64,000 bases of DNA. It comes from Spisula solida. Taxonomy: Eukaryota > Mollusca > Bivalvia > Venerida > Mactridae. The DNA lies in contig OX365953.1 of assembly GCA_947247005.1 (NCBI GenBank), positions 7,383,001-7,447,000 of the forward strand, in the 5' to 3' direction. The notes beneath the pieces are model-generated. The model had not been told where the DNA came from. It made no database searches and was given only the letters and a program-made list of their open reading frames with translations. Positions 45,901 to 56,431 of this stretch are shown here, one piece after another. Made by a program: the position numbers and the translations under genes. How positions within the stretch are numbered: the stretch's first letter is position 1; each line of letters begins with the position of its first letter.

Positions 45901-48900
45901 CTAACTAACCTTTATTTACCAATGTAACCCGTTGACTAGCATGTTTAATCCTCAATAAAAATATGTCGTGAATCCAAAAAGAATTTTAAAGCACAGAGCA
46001 CTATTAAAGTCCTCGACGCATCGCCATATAAGGCGTTAATTCATCAGAGAAACGTGTAAACTCAGTGAGTTACATAGTGACGTCATACGGTGTGTAAAAC
46101 TCATGCGTGTAGAGACTTGGGCGTAGGCCTACTGTAAAGCATCATAGTGTACACGTTATATTTTTTGATGATGTTAAAATTAATCTTAATGAATTAAATC
46201 GCGCCTAAGTCTTTGACCATTGGAAAGTTATTGACGTGGATTTTCACGAGATTCACTCATATACTGTATTGAAGATCCAGCGTTGACAATTCTCGCGTAA
46301 GTTCTAAAGTTGGACAATTTCCAATCTCGTTCTTTATGTTGGATTATAATTTTTTTACGCAAAAAGTCTTATTTCAGCAAGTCTTTACTACCTTGATATC
46401 AAATACAGATCGATGTAGAAAATAGATAGAAATCTATAAAGATTCACAGGCCGGGATTTAAAATTTTGTTTTGCCCACGTCCATTAATTGCCGTACGCGC
46501 AAGTTGGCCGAATTTCGATCTCATTGAGTAGGATCTAAAAACTTATTTGGCATACTTATTCTTTCCCCTTCTTTAAATCGGTGATTCTGTGATATGATAA
46601 TAATATCGCACGGAAATTACTTTCGTTTTCGGTTAGTGATAAAACTCGCGCACCGTCCGTACCGTTGTGCAAGAGAAATTTGATGAGAAAATCTTATTTT
46701 TTATGTTTTACATCGTACAATTAAACAGTTAATGAATGCTGTCAAAAAAATAAACATTAACTACTAAGTCTACTATGATGTTTGTGAATTGAAAGAACAA
46801 TCAGAGTTGATTATACATACAAGTAGACCAATACTTTGGCATAGGGCATTTGTCTTTTAAAATGTTATGTGATCATTTAGAAATCTATGCTTCATTTTTT
46901 TTACAAAATATTTTTTTCCTTTTAATGAAAAGGTATTTATTTGCTTACTGGAGAAACACCACTATTTCTGTCAGGAACCACAGGAGATGCCATAAGCAGA
47001 CACTAAAACTTCAAAATTTTCTTGGGGGAGGACCCCCAATCCCCCCCTCGGACGGGCGGGGGCCACCCCCTCCCGAACCCTCCCCCAAAGTGCCCTTTCC
47101 ACAAAGTTGCACCCTGCCCTTTTCAAATCCTAGCTGTAGCACTGGTTTCTTCTACTGCATGATGTAACTAATTTTTTCTATCTCTTATAGAATTCAGAAA
47201 ACTATATTGTTTGAATGAGGCAAATTGGGTATTTTCTGATAAAATTGGAATTTCCATTAAAATGAGAGTAGGTCTGGCTCTTTGAGGTATAATGTTTAAT
47301 TTCTTGACTGATTTCAATAAATTAAGTTTCATTCTAAAGCAGAATAATAAATCTATTGCATAAACATATTAGTTTTTTCCTATGTACACGAAAATGGGAG
47401 ATATAAGGAATTAAATACAAACGAGATTTTGCGAGATTTCAGAAGACTGCCGCGAGATTTGGTAGATTTTTCCAATCTTTGTATATTTAGGTCTTTGCTT
47501 TAACAGAATTATTGAACGCAATCTTGTTTCTATTTCTATCAGGTGATCTTATATACTTGTATGCTGTAACACTAGAAGAGAAGAAATATCACATCACAGC
47601 CTCGACCAGAGGATTCTTTGTCAATCAGTAAGTTCTATATATATATATTGTGTTTGTTATCAAGGTGCTTAATCTTCGGATTTGTAGGACTTTGTTGTCA
47701 AATTCCGGATTTGTAGGACTTTGTTGTCAAATTCCAGATTTGTAGGACTTTGTTGTCAAATTCCAGATTTGTAGGACTTTGTTGTCAAATTCCGGATTTG
47801 TAACTTCATTGTCAAATTTCGGATTCTTAGGACTTCAGCAAAAAAAAAATGAATATCATGATTTTGTTCATAAGTATTATACTTAGTACTCATTTGTAAC
47901 AATCTGACATTTTCAATGTATTCTACTTCACATTGCATGTATAATTATGATACAAGATTGCGTACAATGTAACTATTTTGTTTCTCATTCTTGTAATGTA
48001 CGTATTTGATTATTTCTTTGTTTATGCCCCCCACGGAATAAAGCTGTTCTGCTTACATGAGAATGTGGTCTCTGTGACAAGGCGGGACTGTGTGAGGGTA
48101 TTAGTCGTTGTCACTGCGTGACAATTTTATATTATATTTTATAACTATTCCAGGTGTACTGAGGATGTTTTCAACCCGAGGGCAGCTCCACAGAAATGTC
48201 TGTCTCACACATTGATAGAGATACTGAATCAGGTATGGCTACTGTCACTGATTTAAGAAATCACGAATATACACCTGTGTTTTATCATAAAATAAGCATG
48301 TTCACGAGTTGGAATGCGCAGTAATTAAATCACGAGTCTGTACCGCAAGTGATTTAATCTGAACTTCAGGTTTTTGAGAGTACCAAAACGCCTGATTTTC
48401 TTTATTTTCCCTATGGAATTTTTGATGATTTTAGATTTTTCAGAATTTCTAACTTTCACCCATGTTTAATGTACACCTCCCAACAATTGACTGTGATATA
48501 TTATAGATAAAACACAGGTACATGTTAATTATTTAGACTCTAACATAGCACATTTGCTGCATTTGACAATTAACACATCAAGACAAAGTAACTGCTTCAC
48601 TATTTTCATCCTTCGAACGAAGTTATTAGCCATATCTGTGTTTTAACAGAAATTCATTCACATCCTGCCATAGCTGTAACAGAAATTCATTCACACCCTG
48701 CCATAGCTGTAACAGAAATTCATTCACATCCTGCCATAGCTGTGTTTTAACAGAAATTCATTCACATCCTACCATATCTGCGTTTTAACAGAAATTCATT
48801 CACATCCTGCCATATCTGCGTTTTAACAGAAATTCATTCACATCCTACCATATCTGCGTTTTAACAGAAATTCATTCACATCCTGCCATATCTGCGTTTT

Positions 48901-51900
48901 AACAGAAATTCATTCACATCCTACCATATCTGCGTTTTAACAGAAATTCACATCCTACCATATCTGCGTTTTAACAGAAATTCACATCCTACCATATCTG
49001 TGTTTTAACAGAAATTCATTCACATCCTACCATATTATTATTCTGTGTTTTAACAGAAATTCATTCACACCCTGCCATAGCTGTGTTTTATCAGAAATTC
49101 ATTCACATCCTGCCATAGCTGTGTTTTAACAGAAATTCATTCACATCCTGTCATAGCTGTGTTTTAACAGAAATTCATTCACATACTGTCATAGCTGTGT
49201 TTTAACAGAAATTCATTCACACCCTGTCATAGCTGTGTTTTAACAGAAATTCATTCACACGCTCTCATAGCTGTGTTTTAACAGAAATTCATTCACACCC
49301 TGTCATAGCTGTGTTTTAACAGAAATTCATTCACACCCTCTCATAGCTGTGTTTTAACAGAAATTCATTCACACCCTGTCATAGCTGTGTTTTAACAGAA
49401 ATTCATTCACACCCTGCCATAGCTGTGTTTTAACAGAAATTCATTCACATCCTACCATATCTGTGTTTTAACAGAAATTCATTCACATCCTACCATATCT
49501 GTGTTTTAACAGAAATTCATTCACATCCTGCCATAGCTGTGTTTTAACAGAAATTCATTCACACCCTGGTTTCCTCTATTTGTTTATAGGTGAAACTACT
49601 GTTGGTGTTAGAATTATTCTTTATTTTAAATTATTGAAAATCTATAAAATTATGTACTATGACAAAATTCTGTTGAATTGACAACAATTGTGTATGTCAA
49701 ATCATGTTAACTGCACAAAATGCCTGCCAAAATAACTAGGAAAAAATAATAATGGGATATTTTGCTGTATTTATCAAATTTAATTTTTCAGTTAAGTCTG
49801 TCCTTCAAGAAAAATTTTGCTATCTTACTAAAGAAGCGAGGACAGAAGCATCCATTTGAGCGAGTACCTACACCATACCAGCTATATACATGGATGGCAC
49901 CACAGCCAGAACATTATGTAGATTATATCAGAGCCGAAGATGGTAAGTCCACTTAGTACAGGGCCAGGCTCTGCGAAAAGTTTTTAAACTTGTGAGTCTG
50001 AATTTGTAAAAAGAGTGAATGTTCCTCTTCATCTATTAGAAAAATTCAGGATTTTCTGTCAGTTCTTTATAAACCATATACAGAGCAACAGATAAGGTTT
50101 TAGGCCATTGGGTATTTTACCCCCAAGTTTCAATTTTAAATGGGTTTTGACAAATTTTAATTGGGTATTTAATAAAACTAATTGGGTAATTGGTCTTTTA
50201 TGTACTATTTTTCAAAACTTTCACTATAACATCATTTTCTATTTGCTTTTTCTTACTCCCTCCTCTCAAAATCTATTGGGTTTTTAAGAAAATTAATTGG
50301 GTAACTACCCCTATACGCAGCTTATCTGTAGCTCTGCATATAAATAACATAGGGCACATTCGTAACGCTGTTCCGCACATCCCGGACAGTGGAACACACT
50401 TACGAACAAACCGGAACACTGTTCGGAACATGTTCTTTCTGTGCCTGCCACAGAGGTGGTGCAGCCAGAACAGTCACGTGATTACAGCAAGAACAATGGT
50501 CGCTTGTGTCATAAAATAGAATATAATAAATTTATTTTCCAATTATGGGGCATTGCGGGCAAACAGTCACATTCTAATATATCATTATGCATATTTTTTT
50601 CTCCAATATTACGGCTGCAAGTACAATTTTGGTCGTCTTAAACATTTTACTTTCTGTTCCGTTTTGTTTGTAAGGTGTTTGAAGTAGAACATTCGGCACA
50701 CTGTGCAGGACAGTTCGGTTTTGCTTGTAAGTTGTTCGGAGTAGAACATCCCGCACATGTGCGGAACAGACGCCATAATGTATCAATATCTGCATGTCTT
50801 CATGTCGCAAACATATAGTTGGGGAGATATACTGATTGTGTTCTGGGCAGCTGTCTGGATAGATGGATGGGATGTCACAAAGTTTGTCGGAGCTTGTTCT
50901 CCTTTTAACTACTGGCCAGATTTCAATGAAACTTTAGATGGCTACTTGGTACCAAGCCTATGTTGTTTTGCATATTTTCAGGAAGTTAAGGTCCGATGAT
51001 TTTTGTCGGAAGTTATGGTGGAGGTCATGTTTTGTGTAATTATTACATTTTGAGAGATATGTTAATATTAGCCACATAATATGGTTTTACCTTTGAAGTA
51101 ATCTATGATTATTATTTTTCAGCATTTGCCACACGGCTCGGCTATGAAGAACATATTCCTGGTCAAACCAGAGATTGGAACGAAGAAATGCAAGTTACGA
51201 GGGAACTTTCTCGAAAGGCATTGCCTGAAAGGCTTATCAGAGAAAGAGCTATATTTAAGGTAAATAATCCCAGGCACGTTGGCACTGTTTTATGAAAGCA
51301 CTTATGGAAATATTTAAATTACGTTCAAATTTAAATCCTTGATAATTCTTTACAAGTTGAAAATTGTGATAATTGAATCTGTAATATTATATTACAAATG
51401 CATCAGTAAACGAATACCTACAATGACTATGCCCCTATTAATGTGTAGTTTTCTGTGACGCAACTTTAAATTCCGAATCCCCTTTGAATTTCATGAACTA
51501 AAAGTGTACATTCACATGCAGGGGTGTCAATATGGAATTCGGGATTTGTCTGTCCTGAAAAAGCTTTGCTTTCTGACCAAAATAAAAGTTATTTGATAAA
51601 AATGTCTCTAGAAAGGCTTAAGTTCTGGTCAATTTAATCTGCTATAATAAAGGATTTAATTCAATACAAAACTGATTTACATATGGAACAATGTGGTTGA
51701 AGGCCTCTTGTAAGGCAAAATGGTCGGCCGCATATGATTTTCAGGATTTTTAATTCGACTCTGTTGACACCCCTGCACATAGCTCCCAGACAAATTTCTA
51801 TTGTACTCAGTGATTTTTTTGGCCTCTTTGGGAAAGGGTCCGGGTCCGTTCAGATTGTAAATTTTCGCGTCGTGGCAACTTGAAATTGGGAATTTTCATG

Positions 51901-54900
51901 AAGCAGAAAGGCCAAATAAAACAGAAAAAGAGATTACATGTGACTGTTTACTGGTTTCTGTAAACTTTTATGCCAGACCTCTTGTCAAAAATGTTCATAA
52001 CTTTATCATTTTATGTCCGATTTTGGAATTATTTTTTTTAAATGTTCATTGGGAATTTCTCCCTTCAAATTTGGGAAAATTAAAGCCTTTTTCAAATTGG
52101 GAAGGTACCGTTTACCGGTAGCAAACAAAGAAGGAAAAAATCACTGGTACTTAAATATTTAAGGCTACAAACAGACAAATATGATATTAAATGTTTCAAA
52201 ATAAGTTCTCAGTATTTTGGAAATCTTTACATCCATGAAAATGTTATAATTTTTAAACTTTCACTGGTGAAAATGTTGTAAATAGAAAATGTACTTCTAA
52301 TATTTTAGGTACACAGTGATTTTGTTGCCGCAGCAACTAGAGGTGCACAGTCTGTAATTGATGGTAATGTGATGGCGATTAATCCAGGAGACGAAGCAAA
52401 GTATGTATTCTTTCCCTTACACTATAACATCCCAATTATCACCGTCACTGTCTCTTAATTGTAAATAAAAACTCTTTATTTTAGCTCACCCAAGCAAGGA
52501 CTATGAGCTTTTGTGTTGAAAATTAATCAGTCCTAATCATATTTGCATTACCATACTTTAAGTAAAAACAATTTTGTTAAATGACGTCATTGTTTTTCCT
52601 GCAGCATTTATGCAAATTGGGTGTGATTTTCCGCAACAGGTTATGCACCTGCAGAAAATTTCTGTTCAATTCTTAAATGACTGAAAAATAATTAAAAGAA
52701 ACAAAATTATAAAAAACACTTTTTGTGTTTTTGTACTACAATAACTGCTTCTTTTGACGTATTAACTAATCCTAACCTTAAATCTCTATTATAAATGTCT
52801 AAACTCTGGAATGTTTTATTTCAGGAACCAAATGTTTATCTGGAACAACATATTCTTCAGTCTGGGTTTTGATGTAAGAGATCATTATAAAGATTTCGGT
52901 GGAGACTATGCTGCTTACGCTGCACCTGTGAGTCGGTTTAACTAACTTGTATTCTACATAATCTCACATAGTTGCATTCATCTTTGAAGTATTTCCATGG
53001 GAGGAATGACTCAAAATTGGTGTCACAAAATATTTGCTGCATTAGAAAGCATTATCTTTTCTGCACAAAATAAAAGTTATTTGATGAAAAAGTTCAAAGA
53101 ATTGACAAAGTTATGGTCATTTGAAGTTTCATATTCTGAATTTTAACAAAAACCAATGTTTGAAACCTAGTTTAGGTGTAGGGATGTAGGCTAATGGCAC
53201 CAAAAACAGGCTTGCAACCAGTTTTCAGGATTGGACATTATGCCTCGGTAGAACCCCTGATGTGTGCCTCCGTCCGTATTTGAACCCAGGTCGCCAGATG
53301 AGAAGGCAAGCGCACTAGCTACTTAGGCCTATATTCATGCATAAAGGCCAGGATCATTTCAAATTCTCCATGCTATTCTATTTTAGATAAACATGGATAT
53401 TATATTATAATTCACAGGGCAATGACTTACAAGGTGTGAAGGCTTATTTTAACGCTGATATTGAAGGGATGTATACACTAGGAACGGTGGTCGTAGATTA
53501 TCGTGGTTATAGAATTACAGCTCAATCAATCATACCAGGTAAACAGCTTTTAATTGCCATTACCGTATTTTTGCATGTATAAGACGCACATTTTTCCTCC
53601 CAGAATCGAAACCAAAAGTTAGATGCGTCTTTTACAATGATATAGCCATTTTCCAAGTCTCCATCGGTAAAAAACGAACTTTCATGAAGTCCACCATTTG
53701 TAATAAAGGGGAAATAATTCATACTGGTTTGGTAGTGGCTAAGTGCCGTACCGTTCCGTACATTATGCGGATTTTAATACCATTGTATGTACGATCAATA
53801 TAAAAATTTATAACTAGATAATTTATACATTTTTACAAAAAAATTTACAAAAATAATATTAATGAAAGTGTTTAAAGATTAAAATAATGTTTTTTTAAAA
53901 GCAATCAATACTGTTTCACATTAAATGGCCCTACTTAGCAAGTTTTGCAAACAGTCTAATTACCGATTTGGAGTTGGATGTGTGCCATGTTTGCTAATTG
54001 ACCAGGCTATAAAAATCCATTGATAAGTTTAAGAAGGTGTTGACATGATGTTGAGAAGTTGTTTGCAAACTTGTGCTGAAAAGTTGTGACCCATTGTGAT
54101 TATAGAGTGGAGATTTCAATGCTTACTCATACACTTTTGACACATGTCACAAACATGCTTCTCTGTTGTCAATATATTAACAACACTATTCACCATTCTT
54201 GGTTGTCAATAAATAAAAACAATTGCAGTTTTTCTGTTTTATTTTGACACCAGTTAACTAGTAATTATCACAATTTGGTAATTTTTATGGCGCGCCGAAA
54301 ATACGAAAATGGCGGCCAAAAATACGTTTTTTTACTGTTTTTGCTTGTATTTTCACAATTATTGCTCGATTTCCTTCAAATTTTTTTTCCTCTGATTCTT
54401 CTCTCATTTTTTACCTGCGTGCAATACACGGCCGCGACTTTTACATGGGATTTTACGGTATGTAGTAAGTTTTAAGATTTTTCTATGTGCTTTGATAAAA
54501 CAGTACCTTGCTGCTTACTGTTGCAGAATCAAATACTAACAAGAGAGGTTTGTAAAACACTTATGCCCCCATTGCAGCCAAATAGTCAGAAATGACAAAG
54601 GTCACAGTGACTTTGACCAACTGACAAAAAATCAATAGGGGTCATCTATTGTTGATGACCAACCTCCATGTAAATTTTAAAATTCCTACGGCAAAGTCAT
54701 TGAGTTATTGAACAGAAACCATTTGAATAGTAAGAAATGGTAAAGGTCACAGTGACTTTAGACCTACTGACCTCAAAATCAATAGGGGTCATCTATTGTT
54801 GATTAATCGGAAACTATTTGGCCTACCGACTGACCGACCTAGGGCAAATCGTTCTTGAACGGAAACCATTTGAGTAGTCAGAAATAGTTGGTAAAAGTGA

Positions 54901-55231
54901 CCTTGACCTTTGATCTACTGATGTAAATTAGTAGGGGTCATGAACCGTTGATAACCAACCTCCATGTCAAGTTTGAAGATCCTAGGACAAAGCTATTGAA
55001 CGGAAACCATTTGGTCTACTGACAAACCGACAGACATGTGCACAGCAATATACCCCCTTATCAAAGATGGGGGGCATAACTAAAAACTGTACTCTTTGAA
55101 AGTACATTAAGACCAAGCCTGTATTTGTGTTACTTTCAGGTATTCTTGAACGAGAACAAGAACAGAGCGTTGTATATGGTTCTATTGACTTTGGTAAGAC
55201 GGTTGTTACCAGCGATAAATACAAGGAATTG
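27948..55231 (+). CDS. CLUH: CLU/CLUH, clustered mitochondria protein, 5' part
   Basis: Fourteen exons encode residues 1-561 in one frame: 27948-28062, 38364-38572, 39215-39386, 40199-40342, 42905-43017, 44464-44533, 47543-47627, 48154-48232, 49792-49942, 51123-51259, 52309-52400, 52825-52927, 53418-53538 and 55140-55231. Exon 1 starts [11 protein letters not shown]. Exon 2 has a Glu/Lys-rich low-complexity stretch (about 50-86). The CLU N-terminal domain spans about 90-165 ([16 protein letters not shown] onward). [23 protein letters not shown] and [13 protein letters not shown] follow. The Clu domain starts near 380 ([63 protein letters not shown]). These match the CLUH family closely. The protein is a cytosolic RNA-binding factor for mRNAs of nuclear-encoded mitochondrial proteins. 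Family proteins have about 1,300 residues, so more than half lies beyond the window. Exon 14 ends at a normal GTGAGT donor, and no further CLU exon was seen before 64000. Confidence 0.95.
29983..30284. mobile_element. CAGTGATTTTT MITE, copy 1
   Basis: Ends CAGTGATTTTT and AAAAATCACTG, with a perfect 5-bp duplication GGAAT on both sides. It is 302 bp, in CLU intron 1. Internal GGGGCCGAATACAGGC is shared with the copy at 55761. Confidence 0.8.
31497..31765. mobile_element. CAGGGG-type MITE with 6-bp duplication
   Basis: Ends CAGGGGTTCTAC and GTAGGACCCCTG, with perfect CTTAAT duplications. It is 269 bp. Related copies occur at about 39805-39990, 51519-51775 and 53030-53265. Confidence 0.8.
32334..32657. 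mobile_element. CAGGGCTCT MITE with 5-bp duplication
   Basis: Ends CAGGGCTCT and AGAGCCCTG, flanked by perfect CTTGC repeats. It contains a C-homopolymer near 32380. It is 324 bp, in CLU intron 1. Confidence 0.75.
33141..35180. mobile_element. 2-kb segment bounded by inverted GGCCAAAA ends
   Basis: AGGCCAAAAAAAAAAAATTG at the left is mirrored at 35180, with the homology running into GTGTGTTT. Flanking CACTC and CAGTC may be a decayed 5-bp duplication. The left half (33240-34110) is CpG-richer than the surrounding intron. It could instead be two separate insertions in opposite orientation. Confidence 0.45.
33979..34131 (+). other. small ORF inside the 2-kb segment
   Basis: An ATG in good context (AACATGGCGTC) opens a basic, Arg-containing N-terminus ([13 protein letters not shown]) that continues to 34131. 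It looks like a mitochondrial presequence or first exon, but there is no convincing donor or downstream exon. It may be a relic carried by the element. Confidence 0.15.
35240..35515. repeat. ATGCCCCC-type repeat
   Basis: TATGCCCCCCCTATCGATAG begins a unit with GTCCGTCCGTCC, and it closes with the inverted AGGGGGCATAAG. Partial relatives occur near 45180, 48025, 54560 and 61620. Confidence 0.5.
37038..37575. mobile_element. TTAA-flanked element, 538 bp
   Basis: Ends AGGTGCTGCCTCACA and TGTGAGGCAGTCCCT, with TTAA on both sides. The target site points to piggyBac or Kolobok type. No ORF. It lies in CLU intron 1. Confidence 0.75.
39387..39530 (+). repeat. 36-bp minisatellite duplicating the exon 3 splice donor
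   Basis: AAGGTAAGTCGGTCTTAC recurs at 36-bp spacing, giving GT dinucleotides at 39387 (the true donor), 39423, 39459 and 39495. The fourth unit then diverges. Use of a later donor would read an in-frame TAG in the first unit. Confidence 0.9.
39676..39750 (+). repeat. tRNA-like SINE head
   Basis: TAGCCATGGTTGG fits an A box and GGTTCAATTCC a perfect B box at tRNA spacing. Anticodon-loop-like TTTATAA lies between. Stem pairing is imperfect, so it is a SINE or pseudo-tRNA. Confidence 0.5.
39805..39990. mobile_element. partial copy of the 31.5-kb MITE
   Basis: Shares TTATTTGATGAAAAAATTCA and TTATGCCTCAGTAGGA with 31497-31765. The termini are decayed. Confidence 0.5.
40975..42740 (-). repeat. 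153-bp tandem array in CLU intron 4
   Basis: Units contain GTTATGGCCCTTTGTTT, GCTATTTCTCTGTAACC and TGAATGATCAGTACCAAG, with about six copies after the split at 41206-41834. The same unit forms the array at 63170-64000 in the opposite orientation. Confidence 0.8.
41206..41834. mobile_element. AGCTCACC element inserted into the 153-bp array
   Basis: Starts AGCTCACCTGTCAC with an immediate inverted copy (GTGACAGGGTGAGCT) and ends near TGACAGGTGAGCGACC. The array sequence TTTTT-ACACTT is interrupted by it, and TTGTTT is found at both borders. It contains a B-box-like GGTTCAAACCC near 41447. A related piece is at 61090-61420. Confidence 0.6.
42999..43390 (+). repeat. 66-bp minisatellite including the end of CLU exon 5
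   Basis: Six units start at 42999, 43065, 43131, 43197, 43263 and 43329, an exact 66-bp spacing. Unit 1 begins inside exon 5 and includes its donor AAG|GTACAA; later units read ATGGTACAA. Confidence 0.92.
43417..43880. mobile_element. CAGGGTTCCCAC hAT-like MITE, 5-bp duplication
   Basis: Ends CAGGGTTCCCAC and GTGGGGACCCTG, flanked by perfect ATAGT. The interior repeats GTCAGGGAAAA many times. It is 464 bp, between the exon 5 minisatellite and a SINE-like unit in CLU intron 5. Confidence 0.78.
43884..43980 (-). repeat. tRNA-like SINE head, minus strand
   Basis: The minus strand reads AAGCCGAGTGG (A-box-like, class of Leu/Ser tRNAs) and, about 65 nt on, GTTTGAATCCC (B-box-like). Confidence 0.45.
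44030..44190. repeat. diverged 153-bp-family unit
   Basis: CTGATTTCAATGAAACTT and GTGCATATTGTCGG follow the unit structure of the 42-kb array. A similar single unit is at about 50860-51030. Confidence 0.5.
44712..44925. repeat. inverted repeat of CTCAACTCAAATT type
   Basis: ATCTCAACTCAAATTTTG at the left is mirrored by CAATTTGAGTTGAGAT at the right, with AGCTC/GAGCTC motifs between. It is a possible MITE in CLU intron 6. Confidence 0.45.
45393..47144. mobile_element. 1.75-kb hAT-like nonautonomous element, 6-bp duplication
   Basis: Ends CAGTGCCCCAGCTAG and, inverted, CAGTGCTACAGCTAG, with perfect GTTTCT on both sides. A GGGGGAGGACCCCC block lies near the right end. The proline-rich ORF at 46850-47167 runs across that block and out of the element, so it is not a gene. 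No transposase was seen. Confidence 0.75.
47672..47840. repeat. 29-bp minisatellite in CLU intron 7
   Basis: About five to six copies of AATTCCGGATTTGTAGGACT plus TTGTTGTCA, starting some 45 nt after the exon 7 donor. Confidence 0.85.
48625..49570 (+). repeat. 37-38-bp minisatellite, 25 copies, in CLU intron 8
   Basis: I count 25 occurrences of CAGAAATTC at mostly 37-38-bp spacing, with variants of CATCCTGCCATAGCTGTG. Most units contain TGTGTTTTAACAG, which resembles a 3' splice site. The real exon 9 acceptor is at 49791. Confidence 0.95.
50366..50775. mobile_element. MITE with CTGTTCCGCACAT ends
   Basis: CTGTTCCGCACAT at the left is mirrored by ATGTGCGGAACAG at the right. Subterminal GAACA-rich repeats (TTACGAACAAACCGGAAC type) occur on both sides. 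It lies in CLU intron 9. Confidence 0.6.
51519..51775. mobile_element. CAGGGG-type MITE, second full copy
   Basis: Ends CAGGGGTGTCAA and TTGACACCCCTG, flanked by CACATG and CACATA. The interior is related to 31497-31765. It is 257 bp, in CLU intron 10. Confidence 0.7.
51808..52146. mobile_element. CAGTGATTTTT MITE, copy 2
   Basis: Same termini as 29983-30284, flanked by perfect GTACT. It sits 32 bp from the preceding MITE. Confidence 0.8.
53030..53265. mobile_element. truncated copy of the 31.5-kb MITE
   Basis: Shares TTTGCTGCATTAGAAAG and most of the interior, and ends GGTAGAACCCCTG. The left terminus is missing. It lies in CLU intron 12. Confidence 0.6.
53272..53332 (-). repeat. tRNA-like SINE head, minus strand
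   Basis: The minus strand reads GTAGCTAGTGCGCTTGCCTT and, further on, CTGGGTTCAAATAC, an A-box/B-box layout close to a tRNA but with poor stems. Confidence 0.5.
54560..55075. repeat. GGTCACAGTGAC tandem repeat block
   Basis: AGGTCACAGTGACTTT and ATAGGGGTCATCTATTGTTG recur at about 160-170 bp. The block opens TTATGCCCCCATTG and closes with GGGGGGCATAAC. It lies in CLU intron 13. Confidence 0.65.
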
Positions 55232-55760
55232 GTGAGTAATATACACTTCTGGAAAGTTTTTACGGTGATGTAGCAGACATTAAGCTTGTCCGGGCCCTAA
55301 CTGCACTTTTGGGGACTGGTGCCATGGGCCCTCAGGAAGGGTTATTCGCTTCATTTTGAAGAAAAAGTGAAATTTTGTCTTTTATCAATATCAATACTTA
55401 ACATTTACTATCATATAAGTTATACATATATACTGTACAAAAACGCCAATTTCAAGCTAAAACAACTGCTGAACAGCATTTACAATTGTAGATACTCTTC
55501 ATTGACTTTCAAAATTTTTTTTTTGAAAGGGATTATTTTTCAGAAAATTAGGGGAAAAGGGATAATCAGTTAAGAGGGGAATAGGGCCTAGTTTTGGCCT
55601 TGCATGCAAAAGTTTGCAACACCGAAACCAAGATCTATTCACACCATAATAATTCTCATCAGATTCTATTTTGGAGTTGTAGTGACCTGTCAAAAAATAT
55701 GTAACTTCACAGTATGTGCACTCTATACAATAGACAACTAATCTGCAGAAAGATGAGACT

Positions 55761-56080
55761 CAGTGATTTTTCTTGAACAAAATTCTACAGCCTGTGCCTT
55801 TAAAATTGGGAAATTTAGTGCAATTTGGGAATTATTCAAAAAGATGGTTTTGGTTAAAATTGTTCATGAATTGCTATTTTCTACTGATAATACTCTAGTC
55901 ATATGTGACAATGACTATTGAAAATCCATTGTTTTGAATATAAAACAGCTAGACTGTAGTTGCTTTGAAACCAGCGAGCACAAAAGGGGAAAAAATAAGA
56001 TTTTTTGGGAAAAATGGAGGTTATTTTGCTAGGGGAAGGGGCCTGTATTCGGCCCCAAAAATAGCCCAAAAAAATCACTG
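55761..56080. mobile_element. CAGTGATTTTT MITE, copy 3 (inverted)
   Basis: Ends CAGTGATTTTT and AAAAATCACTG, flanked by perfect AGACT. The interior matches 29983-30284 in reverse orientation. It lies upstream of the SANT gene. Confidence 0.8.
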
Positions 56081-56157
56081 AGACTGAATTATCAGGTACC
56101 ATGTAATTAAGTTATTTTTGACAGGTAAAAAAAAACCTTACTGCACCCAATTGTATA

Positions 56158-56335
56158 AACGTTGGTTAAAGTTAACCAGGTTGGATAACTTATCCATGGT
56201 TAACTTTAACCAAATTGGTTAAGTTATCCAAGTTGGTTAACGATTTGTATAAAACCATTTATCCACTTGGATAAGTTATCCAGTTCCGGATAAATATCGA
56301 TTTGGTTAACTTTAACCCAACTAACCACAATGCAA
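56158..56335. promoter_or_regulatory. palindromic GTTAAC/TTATCC cluster
   Basis: GGTTAAAGTTAACC and its exact inverse GGTTAACTTTAACC flank GGATAACTTATCC, followed by several more GGTTAA and TTATCC motifs. The cluster ends about 100 bp before the SANT gene start. Such clusters are found near the ends of Harbinger-type elements; binding is not shown. Confidence 0.5.
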
Positions 56336-56431
56336 TGCGATCGATCCCATCATGCAACAAATCGTGGTTCCGTTTGTCAAATATTCGCGGAATTTTAAGC
56401 AGACGTCGTCGCAATTACGACAACAACAACA

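Noticed and set aside
46850..47167. Proline-rich ORF
   Set aside because: It runs across the C-rich right end of a hAT-like element and has no family resemblance.
48625..49570. CRISPR-like array of short repeats
   Set aside because: Units are contiguous, without unique spacers, and lie in an intron of an animal gene. It is a minisatellite.
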